Shown in pieces: positions 1 through 5,452 of a stretch of DNA of 5,452 nucleotides. The stretch's first letter is position 1; every line of letters begins with the position of its first letter. Location of the stretch: assembly GCA_030040455.1 (NCBI GenBank), contig JASHTR010000488.1, forward strand, positions 1-5,452, in the 5' to 3' direction. This stretch comes from Terriglobia bacterium. Lineage in GTDB: Bacteria > Acidobacteriota > Terriglobia > UBA7540. A model generated the notes under the pieces. The model worked only from the letters and a program-made list of their open reading frames with translations. It had not been told where the DNA came from and did no database searches. A program made the position numbers and the translations under genes.

Positions 1-66
1 AGGGGGTTTATGTTACGGGCGCTACTTTACGGGAGGGAATTGAGAGGATTGCCACGACATCCGGCT

Positions 67-103
67 CCTGCATCCCCCCTCGGAGTCACGGGGGCGTGTC
101 AGG
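67..103 (-). other. GC-rich imperfect hairpin downstream of the ABC operon
   Basis: CCTG (67-70) can pair with CAGG (100-103), CA (71-72) with TG (97-98), and CCCCC (75-79) with GGGGG (90-94), around a 10-base loop. The structure begins about 16 bases past the permease stop codon, where an operon 3' end is expected. No T-run follows it on the minus strand, so it is not a standard intrinsic terminator. It may stabilise the 3' end or be chance in GC-rich DNA. The rest of 1-118 shows no gene I can support. Confidence 0.22.
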
Positions 104-118
104 GGAAGGAGAGGTCGG

Positions 119-1825
119 TCATATTCCATGTCCGTGCAGGCCCAAAATCTGAACCGCTGGCGGGGGCAGTTCCTCAAACTGGAGTCTCGCTCCTTCCGAC
201 TTCGCGATGGCCGTCGTTCGCCACCTGCTGCAGACCATCGCGACGACAAGAATAGCAAGCATGATCGCATAGCCGGCAGGGCGCTCGAATGCGCGACGCT
301 CAAGTTCGGAGCCCTTGGTAACGAGAAGAATGAAGACGATGATGCAGAGCCAAAAGGCGCGAGTAACGTTTGACTTTCCTGGCAAGTAGGAACAAGCAAA
401 GGGAATCTTCCGAAAGCCCGCCAGGCAGAGATCACATAGAATCAACCCCAGCAGCCCTAAAATCACAAGATGGCCGAGCGCAGGCCACCAAGGCCACAGC
501 GACAGAAAGACCGCGGCCGAAGCCGCCCAAACCGGGAACAAGGCGAGCGCGTAGAATGCGCGCCGACTCGCAGCCATGTATTCTGTCGCCCCGCCAAGCG
601 TAGTGATGCGAAAGATCCAATTAGCCCGGAGTTCCAACGGCATGGCGAACGCGGCGCGAATTCCCACCACCCAGAAGAACATCATTACTATGCTTGCAGC
701 CAGTAACGGGGCGTTCAAATGATGCCACAGGGAATTTGCGGATACAGCCGAAAGTTGCTCCTGAGCATAAGGGGTTTTCACACAGAAGATTACTAGGGCA
801 AAGCCAATTCCTGAATAGAAGGCGAGAATGAGACGGTGCTGACGGCTGCGGAACAAGGTGCGGACACTGAATTGACCGATGGCGGTCTGTAGCGGGCCGC
901 CAAATCGCGGCAACCAGTTTACGCCATGCGAAGGCGGCACGATATCCGGCTCCTCTGCGATCTTGCGGAGCGAGCGAAAATAGAAGAGCACGTATGCCAA
1001 AGCCGCGATGCACGCGGCGATAGCCAAGCTGATCCACGCTCGCTGCACAAGTGGAGTGAGAGAGGGGCGCGTCGATCCGTTCAGTTCTTGAAAAAGGCCC
1101 AAGAACCAATACGACGGCAGGCACGCTAGCCACCCCTGATTCTGCGCGGCAGTGAGGGCCTGCGGCGTAGCGAGGGGTGGTTGGAGAAAGTACACACCAA
1201 CCAATAGACAGAAAGCTGCCATTTGCAAAAATGACGACATGCTTAAGAACTGCCGGCGCGGCAATATTTGGGCGGCCAGTCCTTGTATTCCCAACAGGCA
1301 ACAGAAGATGAATGTGCCGGCGGCGAGCATCGTGACCCAATAAGCCGCGAAGGACCGAGCAAGGCCCAAAACGCCAGAATTCAATGGAGAAAATGCCAAC
1401 GGCGCTGGCAGACCCGTAAGTACATTGAGAGCGGCCACCATAACCCCGAGAGCCGTCGCCACTGCCGCCACTTTGGCAAGAAACACGGTACGGGCGCGCA
1501 CGGGCAAAGGAGCGAGCACCAGCACATCGCGCCGGTCCGGAAACATGCCATCCCAACTCAGCACGGCGAACAGCCCAACCGCCAGCATCGTTGTTGCTAT
1601 CAGGAAGTGCTCCATGCCCCACGAGGCGACCAAGAGCGCCGGAGTCCGCATATGACTGCCCGCCAGGGCCCAGACGCCGAACGAAACAAGCAGGCTAAAG
1701 AAGACAAGCAGCGCCACAATTTGCCCGAGCAGCTTGCTGATTTCGCCCTGCGACGAAAGCAGTTCCAGATCGATCACCCGGAAAAGAAATTGACGATAGA
1801 GCACGCGAAATTGAACTTTCGTCAT
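119..1825 (-). CDS. ABC exporter permease, large polytopic membrane subunit
   Basis: A 568-residue integral membrane protein, inferred to be the transmembrane subunit of an ABC exporter because it directly follows an ABC ATPase gene. I count about twelve hydrophobic stretches, roughly at residues 36-56, 70-90, 113-137, 159-180, 196-214, 262-284, 331-349, 374-393, 421-441, 447-467, 487-503 and 516-532. The hydrophilic linker near 285-330 splits it into two halves of about six helices. The segment DRRDVLVLAPLPVRARTVFLAK (98-118) is the sort of cytoplasmic loop seen in ABC-2-like permeases. That length would suit two fused six-helix permease units. The ATG lies 10 bases after the ATPase stop, with a weak purine stretch (GAAGAG) overlapping that stop, so translation is probably coupled. 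The substrate cannot be read from the sequence. Membrane permease is near certain; the exact family is less so. Confidence 0.85.
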   Translation of the reverse strand: MTKVQFRVLYRQFLFRVIDLELLSSQGEISKLLGQIVALLVFFSLLVSFGVWALAGSHMRTPALLVASWGMEHFLIATTMLAVGLFAVLSWDGMFPDRRDVLVLAPLPVRARTVFLAKVAAVATALGVMVAALNVLTGLPAPLAFSPLNSGVLGLARSFAAYWVTMLAAGTFIFCCLLGIQGLAAQILPRRQFLSMSSFLQMAAFCLLVGVYFLQPPLATPQALTAAQNQGWLACLPSYWFLGLFQELNGSTRPSLTPLVQRAWISLAIAACIAALAYVLFYFRSLRKIAEEPDIVPPSHGVNWLPRFGGPLQTAIGQFSVRTLFRSRQHRLILAFYSGIGFALVIFCVKTPYAQEQLSAVSANSLWHHLNAPLLAASIVMMFFWVVGIRAAFAMPLELRANWIFRITTLGGATEYMAASRRAFYALALFPVWAASAAVFLSLWPWWPALGHLVILGLLGLILCDLCLAGFRKIPFACSYLPGKSNVTRAFWLCIIVFILLVTKGSELERRAFERPAGYAIMLAILVVAMVCSRWRTTAIAKSEGARLQFEELPPPAVQILGLHGHGI

Positions 1826-1835
1826 GAGAAACTCT

Positions 1836-2600
1836 TCACGCCAGAATCAGGTCCGTAATCTGGCGAGAAATCGCCGCCGGATCCTGCTCTACGGTGAGTT
1901 GGGAGAAGATGTTTTCAAGGGTTGGCAACGCCATCAGCGTCCGCAAGCGTTCAATCGAATCGTTGGCTACAACCTTTCCGCGGTGCAAGATCACCACACG
2001 CGAACAGACGCGTTCCACCGTTTCGAGTTCATGGGAGCTGAATAGCACGACCTTGCCGCGTGCTGCCAGCTCCTGGATCAGGCTGCGTATCACCAGTGCG
2101 GAGGCAACGTCGAGTCCGGAAAAAGGCTCATCGAGTATGATGAGATCGGGATTATGCAGTAGCGCGGCCGCGAGCAGAACTTTCTGACGCATTCCCTTCG
2201 AGCAAGCCGAAAGAGGCGAATGGCGGCTGCTATGCAGCCCGAGCAACCGCAGCAGGCCGTCGCTGCGTTGGGCGGTGAGCTTCGGGGGCAGATCGCGCAA
2301 TTGGCCTACCATGACGAGGTATTCCAGGCCGGTGAGATGCGAATATAGATGCGGCTCTTCCGGCACGTAGCCAAAGCGCCGCTTGTAGGCGATGAGATCG
2401 CGTTGAATACGCTCGCCTTCGAATAGGATCTCGCCTGAGGTCATCTCAATGAGTCCAGTGATCATTTTCATGGTGGTGGACTTACCGGAGCCGTTCGGTC
2501 CCAGGTAACCTGTGACCTCGCCGGAGCGTGCCGAAAAGCTGATATTGTCTACGGCAGTGACGGCGGGGAATCGTTTGCAAACGTCGTGAAGTTCAAGCAT
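1836..2600 (-). CDS. ABC transporter ATP-binding protein (ABC-2 exporter type)
   Basis: A 254-residue nucleotide-binding subunit that hydrolyses ATP to drive the permease encoded just downstream. All core motifs are visible: Walker A GPNGSGKST (34-42), a Q-loop region reading YVPEEPHLY (78-86) with Glu where Gln is usual, an ABC signature variant SKGMRQK (134-140), Walker B LIILDEPF (153-160) with Asp157 and Glu158, D-loop SGLD (161-164) and the H-loop His190 in SSH. The PEEPxLY and SKGMRQK variants are common in ATPases paired with ABC-2 permeases, so they do not suggest inactivity. I chose the ATG at 2598-2600 because MLELHDVCKRF is a normal family N-terminus. A TTG at 2613-2615 would add five residues (MGLLR) and lies almost at the predicted transcription start. 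No strong ribosome binding site precedes either. It is first in the operon and expected to be controlled by the PadR operators. Confidence 0.95.
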   Translation of the reverse strand: MLELHDVCKRFPAVTAVDNISFSARSGEVTGYLGPNGSGKSTTMKMITGLIEMTSGEILFEGERIQRDLIAYKRRFGYVPEEPHLYSHLTGLEYLVMVGQLRDLPPKLTAQRSDGLLRLLGLHSSRHSPLSACSKGMRQKVLLAAALLHNPDLIILDEPFSGLDVASALVIRSLIQELAARGKVVLFSSHELETVERVCSRVVILHRGKVVANDSIERLRTLMALPTLENIFSQLTVEQDPAAISRQITDLILA

Positions 2601-2618
2601 ACGGAGCAGACCCAACCT

Positions 2619-2634
2619 ATGTAGTATTCTACTT
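2619..2634. promoter_or_regulatory. Operator 1, palindrome over the ABC -10
   Basis: ATGTAGTATTCTACTT has palindromic arms GTAG/CTAC around a 4-base centre. It matches operator 2 at 14 of 16 positions. It overlaps the predicted leftward -10 (2623-2628), so a protein bound here would block transcription of the ABC operon. Assignment to the neighbouring PadR repressor is inference from position, symmetry and duplication. Confidence 0.72.
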
Positions 2635-2651
2635 TGATCTCAGTTTGTCAA
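2623..2651 (-). promoter_or_regulatory. Leftward promoter of the ABC operon
   Basis: Read on the minus strand, TTGACA (2646-2651) is a perfect sigma-70 type -35. A 17-base spacer separates it from AATACT (2623-2628), a 4 of 6 match to TATAAT. Transcription would start near 2615-2617, about 16 bases before the ATPase ATG. Operator 1 sits over the -10. Confidence 0.65.
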
Positions 2652-2674
2652 GTAGCATTCTACTTAGGTACAAT
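2645..2674 (+). promoter_or_regulatory. Rightward promoter of the padR operon
   Basis: TTGTCA (2645-2650, 5 of 6 match to the -35) and TACAAT (2669-2674, 5 of 6 match to the -10) are separated by 18 bases. Operator 2 fills this spacer. Only six bases lie between the -10 and the padR ATG, so the start site falls at about 2681 and the mRNA should be leaderless. Its -35 is offset by one base from the -35 of the opposite promoter. Confidence 0.65.
2650..2665. promoter_or_regulatory. Operator 2, palindrome in the padR promoter spacer
   Basis: AAGTAGCATTCTACTT has perfect 6-base arms (AAGTAG/CTACTT) around CATT. Its distance from operator 1 is exactly 31 bases, close to three helical turns, so both sites would face the same side of the DNA. 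The position between the -35 and -10 fits negative autoregulation of padR. Confidence 0.72.
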
Positions 2675-2680
2675 TCCCAC

Positions 2681-2998
2681 ATGACAGGTGAGGCAAAGCT
2701 TTCACACACAGCCGCGATGGTTCTCCAGGCCGTGGACGCCGGTTATATCTATGGCTTCAGAGTGATGGAAGCAACCGGCCTTCCAAGTGGAACAGTTTAT
2801 CCGGCGATGCGGCGGCTGGAGCGCGACCGTTTGATCATTTCTCAATGGGAAAAACAGTCCATCGCAGACGCCGAGCAGCGCCCGCCACGAAAGTATTACA
2901 AAATCACGCGGACGGGCCGGTCTACGCTCGAAACCTCAAAGAAACGTTACCCGCTCCTCTCAAAGTTGACTCCGGCGTTAGAGACCGAACCAAAATGA
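2681..2998 (+). CDS. PadR family transcriptional repressor, short form
   Basis: A 105-residue winged-helix DNA-binding protein. The helix-turn-helix spans about residues 8-55, with the PadR hallmark recognition region GTVYPAMRRLERDRLI (37-52). The wing follows as RPPRKYYKITRTG (67-79), matching the family pattern RRYYxLTxxG. There is only a short C-terminal helix (about 80-100), as in the small PadR subfamily, which dimerises and binds palindromes. I chose the ATG at 2681 because it lies six bases after a TACAAT -10. No good Shine-Dalgarno precedes it, so leaderless translation is likely. An upstream TTG at 2645 would fall inside the promoter. The gene is divergent from the ABC operon and its stop overlaps the next start (ATGA). 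It probably represses both directions through the two operators. The inducer is unknown. Confidence 0.92.
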   Translation: MTGEAKLSHTAAMVLQAVDAGYIYGFRVMEATGLPSGTVYPAMRRLERDRLIISQWEKQSIADAEQRPPRKYYKITRTGRSTLETSKKRYPLLSKLTPALETEPK

Positions 2999-3864
2999 GG
3001 GTTAAAGACTTTCTCCACTCCGACACCGTACACCTCGCCATCCTTCGTGCTGCTGCTTTACTGGTACCCAGCCGAGCACGCGACGAGTGGTTCGCGGAAT
3101 GGAGATCGGAGCTTTGGTACGCCTCCCGGAGATGCAGTTGTGAGTCTGCCACTCTGTTATGGCACAGGGGGCATGTAACGGCCTTTTGTCTCGGGTCGTT
3201 CAAAGACGCGCTATGGCTCAGGCGAAACACCTCGCGCTCGGAGGAAGGAGTGATGCTTCGCCTGGAATCTCCGAGCAAGTGCTTGGCTTTTTTGGCTGCC
3301 CTGGCAGCCTTAAGCGCGATCGTCGCGTTTCTTCTCATGCCGGGTGCCCATGATTCAGTTTTGTCAGTTGATCTTTATCAACCCTTCGTTCCCTTTCTCT
3401 TCGTCCTCATCTTCGCTTGTTCGGCATTGCCGGCGACCACATCTTTATCGCTTGGCGAGCTTCCGTCGAAAGACAAATTTCCCCATCGGGGAGCAAGCCT
3501 TCGCTGCTGGCTTTTTCTCTCAAGCAAAATTGCGTTCATCTTGCTAATGGTGTATTGCGAGTTGAATATTTTGGCCTACAGCAGCTCAAGGTTCATTCGA
3601 GCGGCATCGCCGTTGCTGATCCACTTTATTCTGTGGAGCTGCGTCTTTGCATTGCGCTGGGCACTGATTGATCAACGGCGGCGCTGCCCGGTATGCCTCC
3701 GGCTCCTGACGAATCCTGTCTGGGTGGGGAACCGGTCGAGATATTTTCTGGAGTGGAACTGCGTAGAACTGATGTGCCTTAGAGGACATGGGTTGTTATA
3801 TATCCCGGAGCATCCGGCGAGTTGGTTCAGCACCCAGCGCTGGCTCCCTCTCGATCCTTCCTGA
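2995..3864 (+). CDS. Membrane protein with C-terminal zinc-ribbon-like block, coupled to padR
   Basis: A 289-residue protein of unknown function. The start at 2995 shares ATGA with the padR stop, has no Shine-Dalgarno of its own and is probably read by translational coupling. An upstream in-frame start at 2845 would overlap padR heavily and was rejected. Residues 1-80 are soluble and charged, with a Trp/Arg-rich stretch (EWFAEWRSELWYASR, 31-45) and LGSFKDALWLRRN (66-78). Four hydrophobic segments follow at about 96-115, 128-148, 171-195 and 205-225. The tail carries CPVC (231-234) and CLRGH (261-265), giving Cys231, Cys234, Cys261 and His265 (or Cys256) as possible zinc ligands. It ends with WFSTQRWLPLDPS. 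I recall similar tails and N-termini in acidobacterial proteins of unknown function. Its place suggests a partner or sensor for the PadR/ABC module, but that is inference. Confidence 0.85.
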   Translation: MRVKDFLHSDTVHLAILRAAALLVPSRARDEWFAEWRSELWYASRRCSCESATLLWHRGHVTAFCLGSFKDALWLRRNTSRSEEGVMLRLESPSKCLAFLAALAALSAIVAFLLMPGAHDSVLSVDLYQPFVPFLFVLIFACSALPATTSLSLGELPSKDKFPHRGASLRCWLFLSSKIAFILLMVYCELNILAYSSSRFIRAASPLLIHFILWSCVFALRWALIDQRRRCPVCLRLLTNPVWVGNRSRYFLEWNCVELMCLRGHGLLYIPEHPASWFSTQRWLPLDPS

Positions 3865-3900
3865 CGCGGGCTTTTCAGGCGTGTCTGATGCGGGCTTCTC
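3861..3900 (+). repeat. Imperfect tandem repeat, 24-base period, across a stop codon
   Basis: CTGACGCGGGCTTTTC (3861-3876) recurs as CTGATGCGGGCTTCTC (3885-3900), matching at 14 of 16 positions with a 24-base period. The first copy contains the TGA stop of the membrane protein (3862-3864), and the second copy has TGA in the same frame. It may be a small local duplication of the gene end. The TATAAT at 3904-3909 follows directly. Confidence 0.5.
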
Positions 3901-3903
3901 GGC

Positions 3904-3909
3904 TATAAT
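3904..3909 (+). promoter_or_regulatory. Candidate -10 element for yggX
   Basis: A perfect TATAAT lies 40 bases past the membrane protein stop. The hexamer 17 bases upstream, GTGTCT (3881-3886), matches the -35 consensus at only 3 of 6 positions and there is no extended -10 TGN, so the promoter is uncertain. If used, transcription starts near 3916 and leaves a leader of about 138 bases. That leader holds only short potential hairpins, such as CTCAG (3967-3971) with CTGAG (3981-3985), and no recognisable riboswitch. Confidence 0.4.
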
Positions 3910-4041
3910 GACTGGCAAGAATACGACGAGGTACGCCCTTGCAGAGATCCCGGTGAGGCCGGAAAACTCAGCGAGGATATCTGAGATCATGTTGTGGGCC
4001 AGGTTTTCCTCTGTGCATTGTTAGAACCTGAGCGCTCACAC

Positions 4042-4046
4042 GGAGG
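4042..4046 (+). promoter_or_regulatory. Shine-Dalgarno that fixes the yggX start
   Basis: GGAGG lies seven bases before the ATG at 4054, an ideal spacing, and only one base before the ATG at 4048, which is too close. This selects 4054 as the start. A perfect 10-base palindrome, TGAGCGCTCA (4029-4038), sits just upstream. Confidence 0.8.
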
Positions 4047-4053
4047 AATGAGC

Positions 4054-4335
4054 ATGGCACAGCACATGGTGAAATGTGTGAAATTTCAAAAAGAACTTCC
4101 CGGTCTGGATGAGGCGCCCTGGGCAGGCGAACTGGGCCAGAGAATTTACGACAACGTCTCCGAGCAGGCCTGGGAGTTGTGGCTAGAACATCTTAAGATG
4201 ATTCTCAACGAATATCGCCTGAATCCCGCCACGCGCGAAGCGCAGGAGATTATCGCCAAGCAGATGGAAGATTTTTTCTTTGGCGAGGGCGCTGCCCTGC
4301 CGCCTGGCTACGTGCCTCAGCAAAAGAAGGGATAA
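4054..4335 (+). CDS. yggX: Fe(II)-trafficking / oxidative damage protection protein YggX
   Basis: A 93-residue small cytosolic protein of the YggX family. Members are thought to bind or shuttle ferrous iron and protect iron-sulfur clusters from oxidants. The family pattern is clear end to end: an early Cys (Cys8, VKCVKFQ, corresponding to the conserved Cys7 of the enterobacterial protein), then [22 protein letters not shown] matching the PGELGKRIY..IS.EAW..W core. The NEYRLNP segment, the EMxxFLFG-like [11 protein letters not shown] and the GYVPQQKK tail complete it. Length agrees with the roughly 90 residues usual for the family. The gene stands alone, well spaced from its upstream neighbour and convergent with the ATP-grasp gene. 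There is no visible link to the PadR/ABC module and no recognisable redox operator. Start choice rests on the ribosome binding site. Confidence 0.95.
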   Translation: MAQHMVKCVKFQKELPGLDEAPWAGELGQRIYDNVSEQAWELWLEHLKMILNEYRLNPATREAQEIIAKQMEDFFFGEGAALPPGYVPQQKKG

Positions 4336-4346
4336 GGCGGATGAAA

Positions 4347-4400
4347 AGCCAATAGTTGAAAAATACCACTCTTTTAACTTCCGGCCTTCAACTTTGGGCT
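4347..4400. terminator. Large imperfect inverted repeat between convergent genes, possible bidirectional terminator
   Basis: Positions 4347-4360 (AGCCAATAGTTGAA) pair with 4387-4400 (TTCAACTTTGGGCT) at 12 of 14 positions, around a 26-base interior. It occupies most of the 72-base gap between the yggX stop and the ATP-grasp stop. On the minus strand the stem is followed at once by a short T-run (4344-4347). On the plus strand a T-rich stretch comes only about eight bases later. The long loop makes it weaker than a classic intrinsic terminator. Confidence 0.35.
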
Positions 4401-4407
4401 CTCAACC

Positions 4408-5452
4408 TTATTTTCCCTCCACCCTTAGCGCCTTGGCGTGAGGCTGCTTGTCTGTCCCCTGAAGAACGCGCATGGCCGGCTCGATTTTAAATCGCAACCG
4501 GCGATGCGCGGTACGCAGAGCTTTCTCGACGAGCTCGGGGACATGGGCACGGGCAAAAATAAAGCCAAGATAACTGCAACCCTCGGGAAGCGGAATGAGT
4601 CGCTGGCCCGGCTTAGCCGTGATGACGATTTCCGTGACGCTCTCCGCGGCTTGCGCTTCTTCCACGCCTTCAACTCCGTGGTAAATCCCTTCGCGCTCGA
4701 TGGGAATCATCATCACTCCCGAAGCTGCCCGCTCGCGGCGAATCGGATGCACGTTCCAACCCAACGCGAGCGCGATGAGTGCCTTCTCAAGCGAAGCCTC
4801 TTCGCCGAGCCCCGGAACGGAAAAATGCAAGGCTTTCGAGCAAAGTCCGCCGATGGAGCGCGCCGCGATTTCCAGCGGCCAGACGCCGCGCGCGTTAAGG
4901 CGAAACTCCGCGTGGAAAGGCCCGTGAAAAAGCCCACAGACGCGAATGGCGCGTTCAAGCGTCGTCACAACCTCCCGCCGGGCTTGCTCTTCCAAACGCG
5001 AAGGCGTGACGTAGAGCGTCTCTTCGAAGTAAGGCCCTTCCAAAGGATCCGGTTTATCAAAAATCGCGAGCACGGTTACCGCTCCTTGATCCACCAGCCC
5101 CTCCACCGCAATCTCCGGGCCCTCGATATAGCTCTCCACCTGAACGTAATGGCTGGATTCCTCCCGCATCACCTGCACGTCAGGAGAGCGAAGAATAGCG
5201 CGGATTCGCTCAAAACTCTGAATAAAATCCTCACGGTTATTCGCCCGAATCACGCCGCGGCTCGCGGAAAGCGCCAGTGGCTTGAGAACACATGGGAAAC
5301 CCGTCGGAGGACCTACGATATCGCGCGGGTCGGCTTCAAGAGGGAATCGCACAAATTGAGGGACGTTCAAACCCGCCGCGCGCAACCGCTCGCGTGACCG
5401 GTACTTATCCCGGCAGACATCGGCCGCTTCGATGGGATGGCCGGGCAGCCCC
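4408..5452 (-). CDS. ATP-grasp ligase, N-terminus beyond the window
   Basis: Partial gene: the frame stays open to the window edge, giving 347 visible residues ending at TAA (4408-4410). A TTG at 5383-5385 is not the start, because the frame upstream encodes typical ATP-grasp sequence (ADVCRDKYRSRERLRAAGLNVP). Visible domains follow in order. The central linker is followed by the ATP-grasp A-subdomain with its nucleotide-binding Lys in CVLKPLALSASRGV (fragment residue about 57). VESYIEGPEIAVEG comes next, then the metal-binding region FHAEFRL...PLEIAARSIGG with Glu near 182 and 194. A C-terminal domain of about 80 residues (KPGQRLIPLPEG, SYLGFIFARA) resembles that of L-amino-acid ligases of the BacD type. 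Such enzymes join a carboxylate to an amine through an acyl phosphate. The substrate cannot be told; a carboxylase- or PurD/PurK-like role is the alternative. Confidence 0.88.
   Translation of the reverse strand, partial: GLPGHPIEAADVCRDKYRSRERLRAAGLNVPQFVRFPLEADPRDIVGPPTGFPCVLKPLALSASRGVIRANNREDFIQSFERIRAILRSPDVQVMREESSHYVQVESYIEGPEIAVEGLVDQGAVTVLAIFDKPDPLEGPYFEETLYVTPSRLEEQARREVVTTLERAIRVCGLFHGPFHAEFRLNARGVWPLEIAARSIGGLCSKALHFSVPGLGEEASLEKALIALALGWNVHPIRRERAASGVMMIPIEREGIYHGVEGVEEAQAAESVTEIVITAKPGQRLIPLPEGCSYLGFIFARAHVPELVEKALRTAHRRLRFKIEPAMRVLQGTDKQPHAKALRVEGK

Noticed and set aside
10..255. Plus-strand open frame running through the left edge
   Set aside because: It mostly overlaps the permease end antisense and shows no domain or convincing start signal.
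621..1622. Minus-strand open frame of 333 codons
   Set aside because: It is in another frame inside the permease gene. The permease frame gives regular membrane helices, while this one is Arg/Ser/Gly-rich noise.
1268..1858. Plus-strand open frame of 196 codons
   Set aside because: It is antisense to the permease, with a Gln/His/Arg-rich low-quality translation and no supporting ribosome binding site.
2613..2615. TTG as start of the ABC ATPase
   Set aside because: It adds only MGLLR before a normal family N-terminus. The ATG at 2598-2600 is preferred, though the TTG is not excluded because it lies at the predicted transcript start.
3861..3883. Possible intrinsic terminator after the membrane protein
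   Set aside because: Pairing of GACGC with the GCGTGTC stretch needs a two-base bulge and no T-run follows.
3788..4024. Plus-strand open frame in the gap before yggX
   Set aside because: It begins inside the membrane protein gene in another frame, has no ribosome binding site and encodes nothing recognisable.
4438..5397. Plus-strand open frame of 319 codons
   Set aside because: It lies antisense to the ATP-grasp gene, whose family motifs are unmistakable. Its own translation is rich in Arg, His and Asn with no recognisable domain.
1..5452. CRISPR array, transposon ends, tRNA or rRNA genes
   Set aside because: I found no regular repeat-spacer pattern, transposase-like protein, terminal inverted repeats or tRNA/rRNA-like sequence in the window.

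Overview
The window most likely comes from an Acidobacteriota chromosome. The base composition is moderately GC-rich and the genes are compact and ordinary. The strongest clue is the membrane protein at 2995-3864. Its N-terminal pattern (LLVPSRARDEWFAEWRSELWY, then LGSFKDALWLRRN) and its C-terminal CPVC...CLRGHGLL...WFSTQRWLPLDPS block resemble conserved proteins I recall from that phylum. This assignment is from memory and was not searched.

Layout. Positions 1-118 hold no convincing gene, only a GC-rich imperfect hairpin just past the end of the leftward operon. Positions 119-2600 (minus strand) are a two-gene ABC exporter operon: an ATPase (1836-2600) followed 10 bases later by a large polytopic permease (119-1825). 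Positions 2601-2680 are a dense divergent control region. Positions 2681-3864 (plus strand) hold a short PadR-type repressor and, coupled to it by an ATGA overlap, a membrane protein with a C-terminal zinc-ribbon-like block. After a 189-base gap comes yggX (4054-4335, plus), an Fe(II)-trafficking / oxidative damage protection protein. It converges on an ATP-grasp ligase (4408 to the window edge, minus) whose N-terminus lies outside the window.

How the parts work together. The first four genes look like one self-regulated module. Two near-identical 16-base palindromes (2619-2634 and 2650-2665, exactly 31 bases apart) lie in the control region. One covers the predicted -10 of the leftward ABC promoter and the other fills the spacer of the rightward padR promoter. 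The two promoters use almost the same six bases as their -35, read on opposite strands. The simplest reading is that PadR represses both its own operon and the ABC exporter, with release by an unknown ligand. The padR promoter places transcription start at or next to the ATG, so that mRNA is probably leaderless. The coupled membrane protein is the least explained gene and the best candidate for a new component of such a module. yggX and the ATP-grasp gene appear functionally separate from it.
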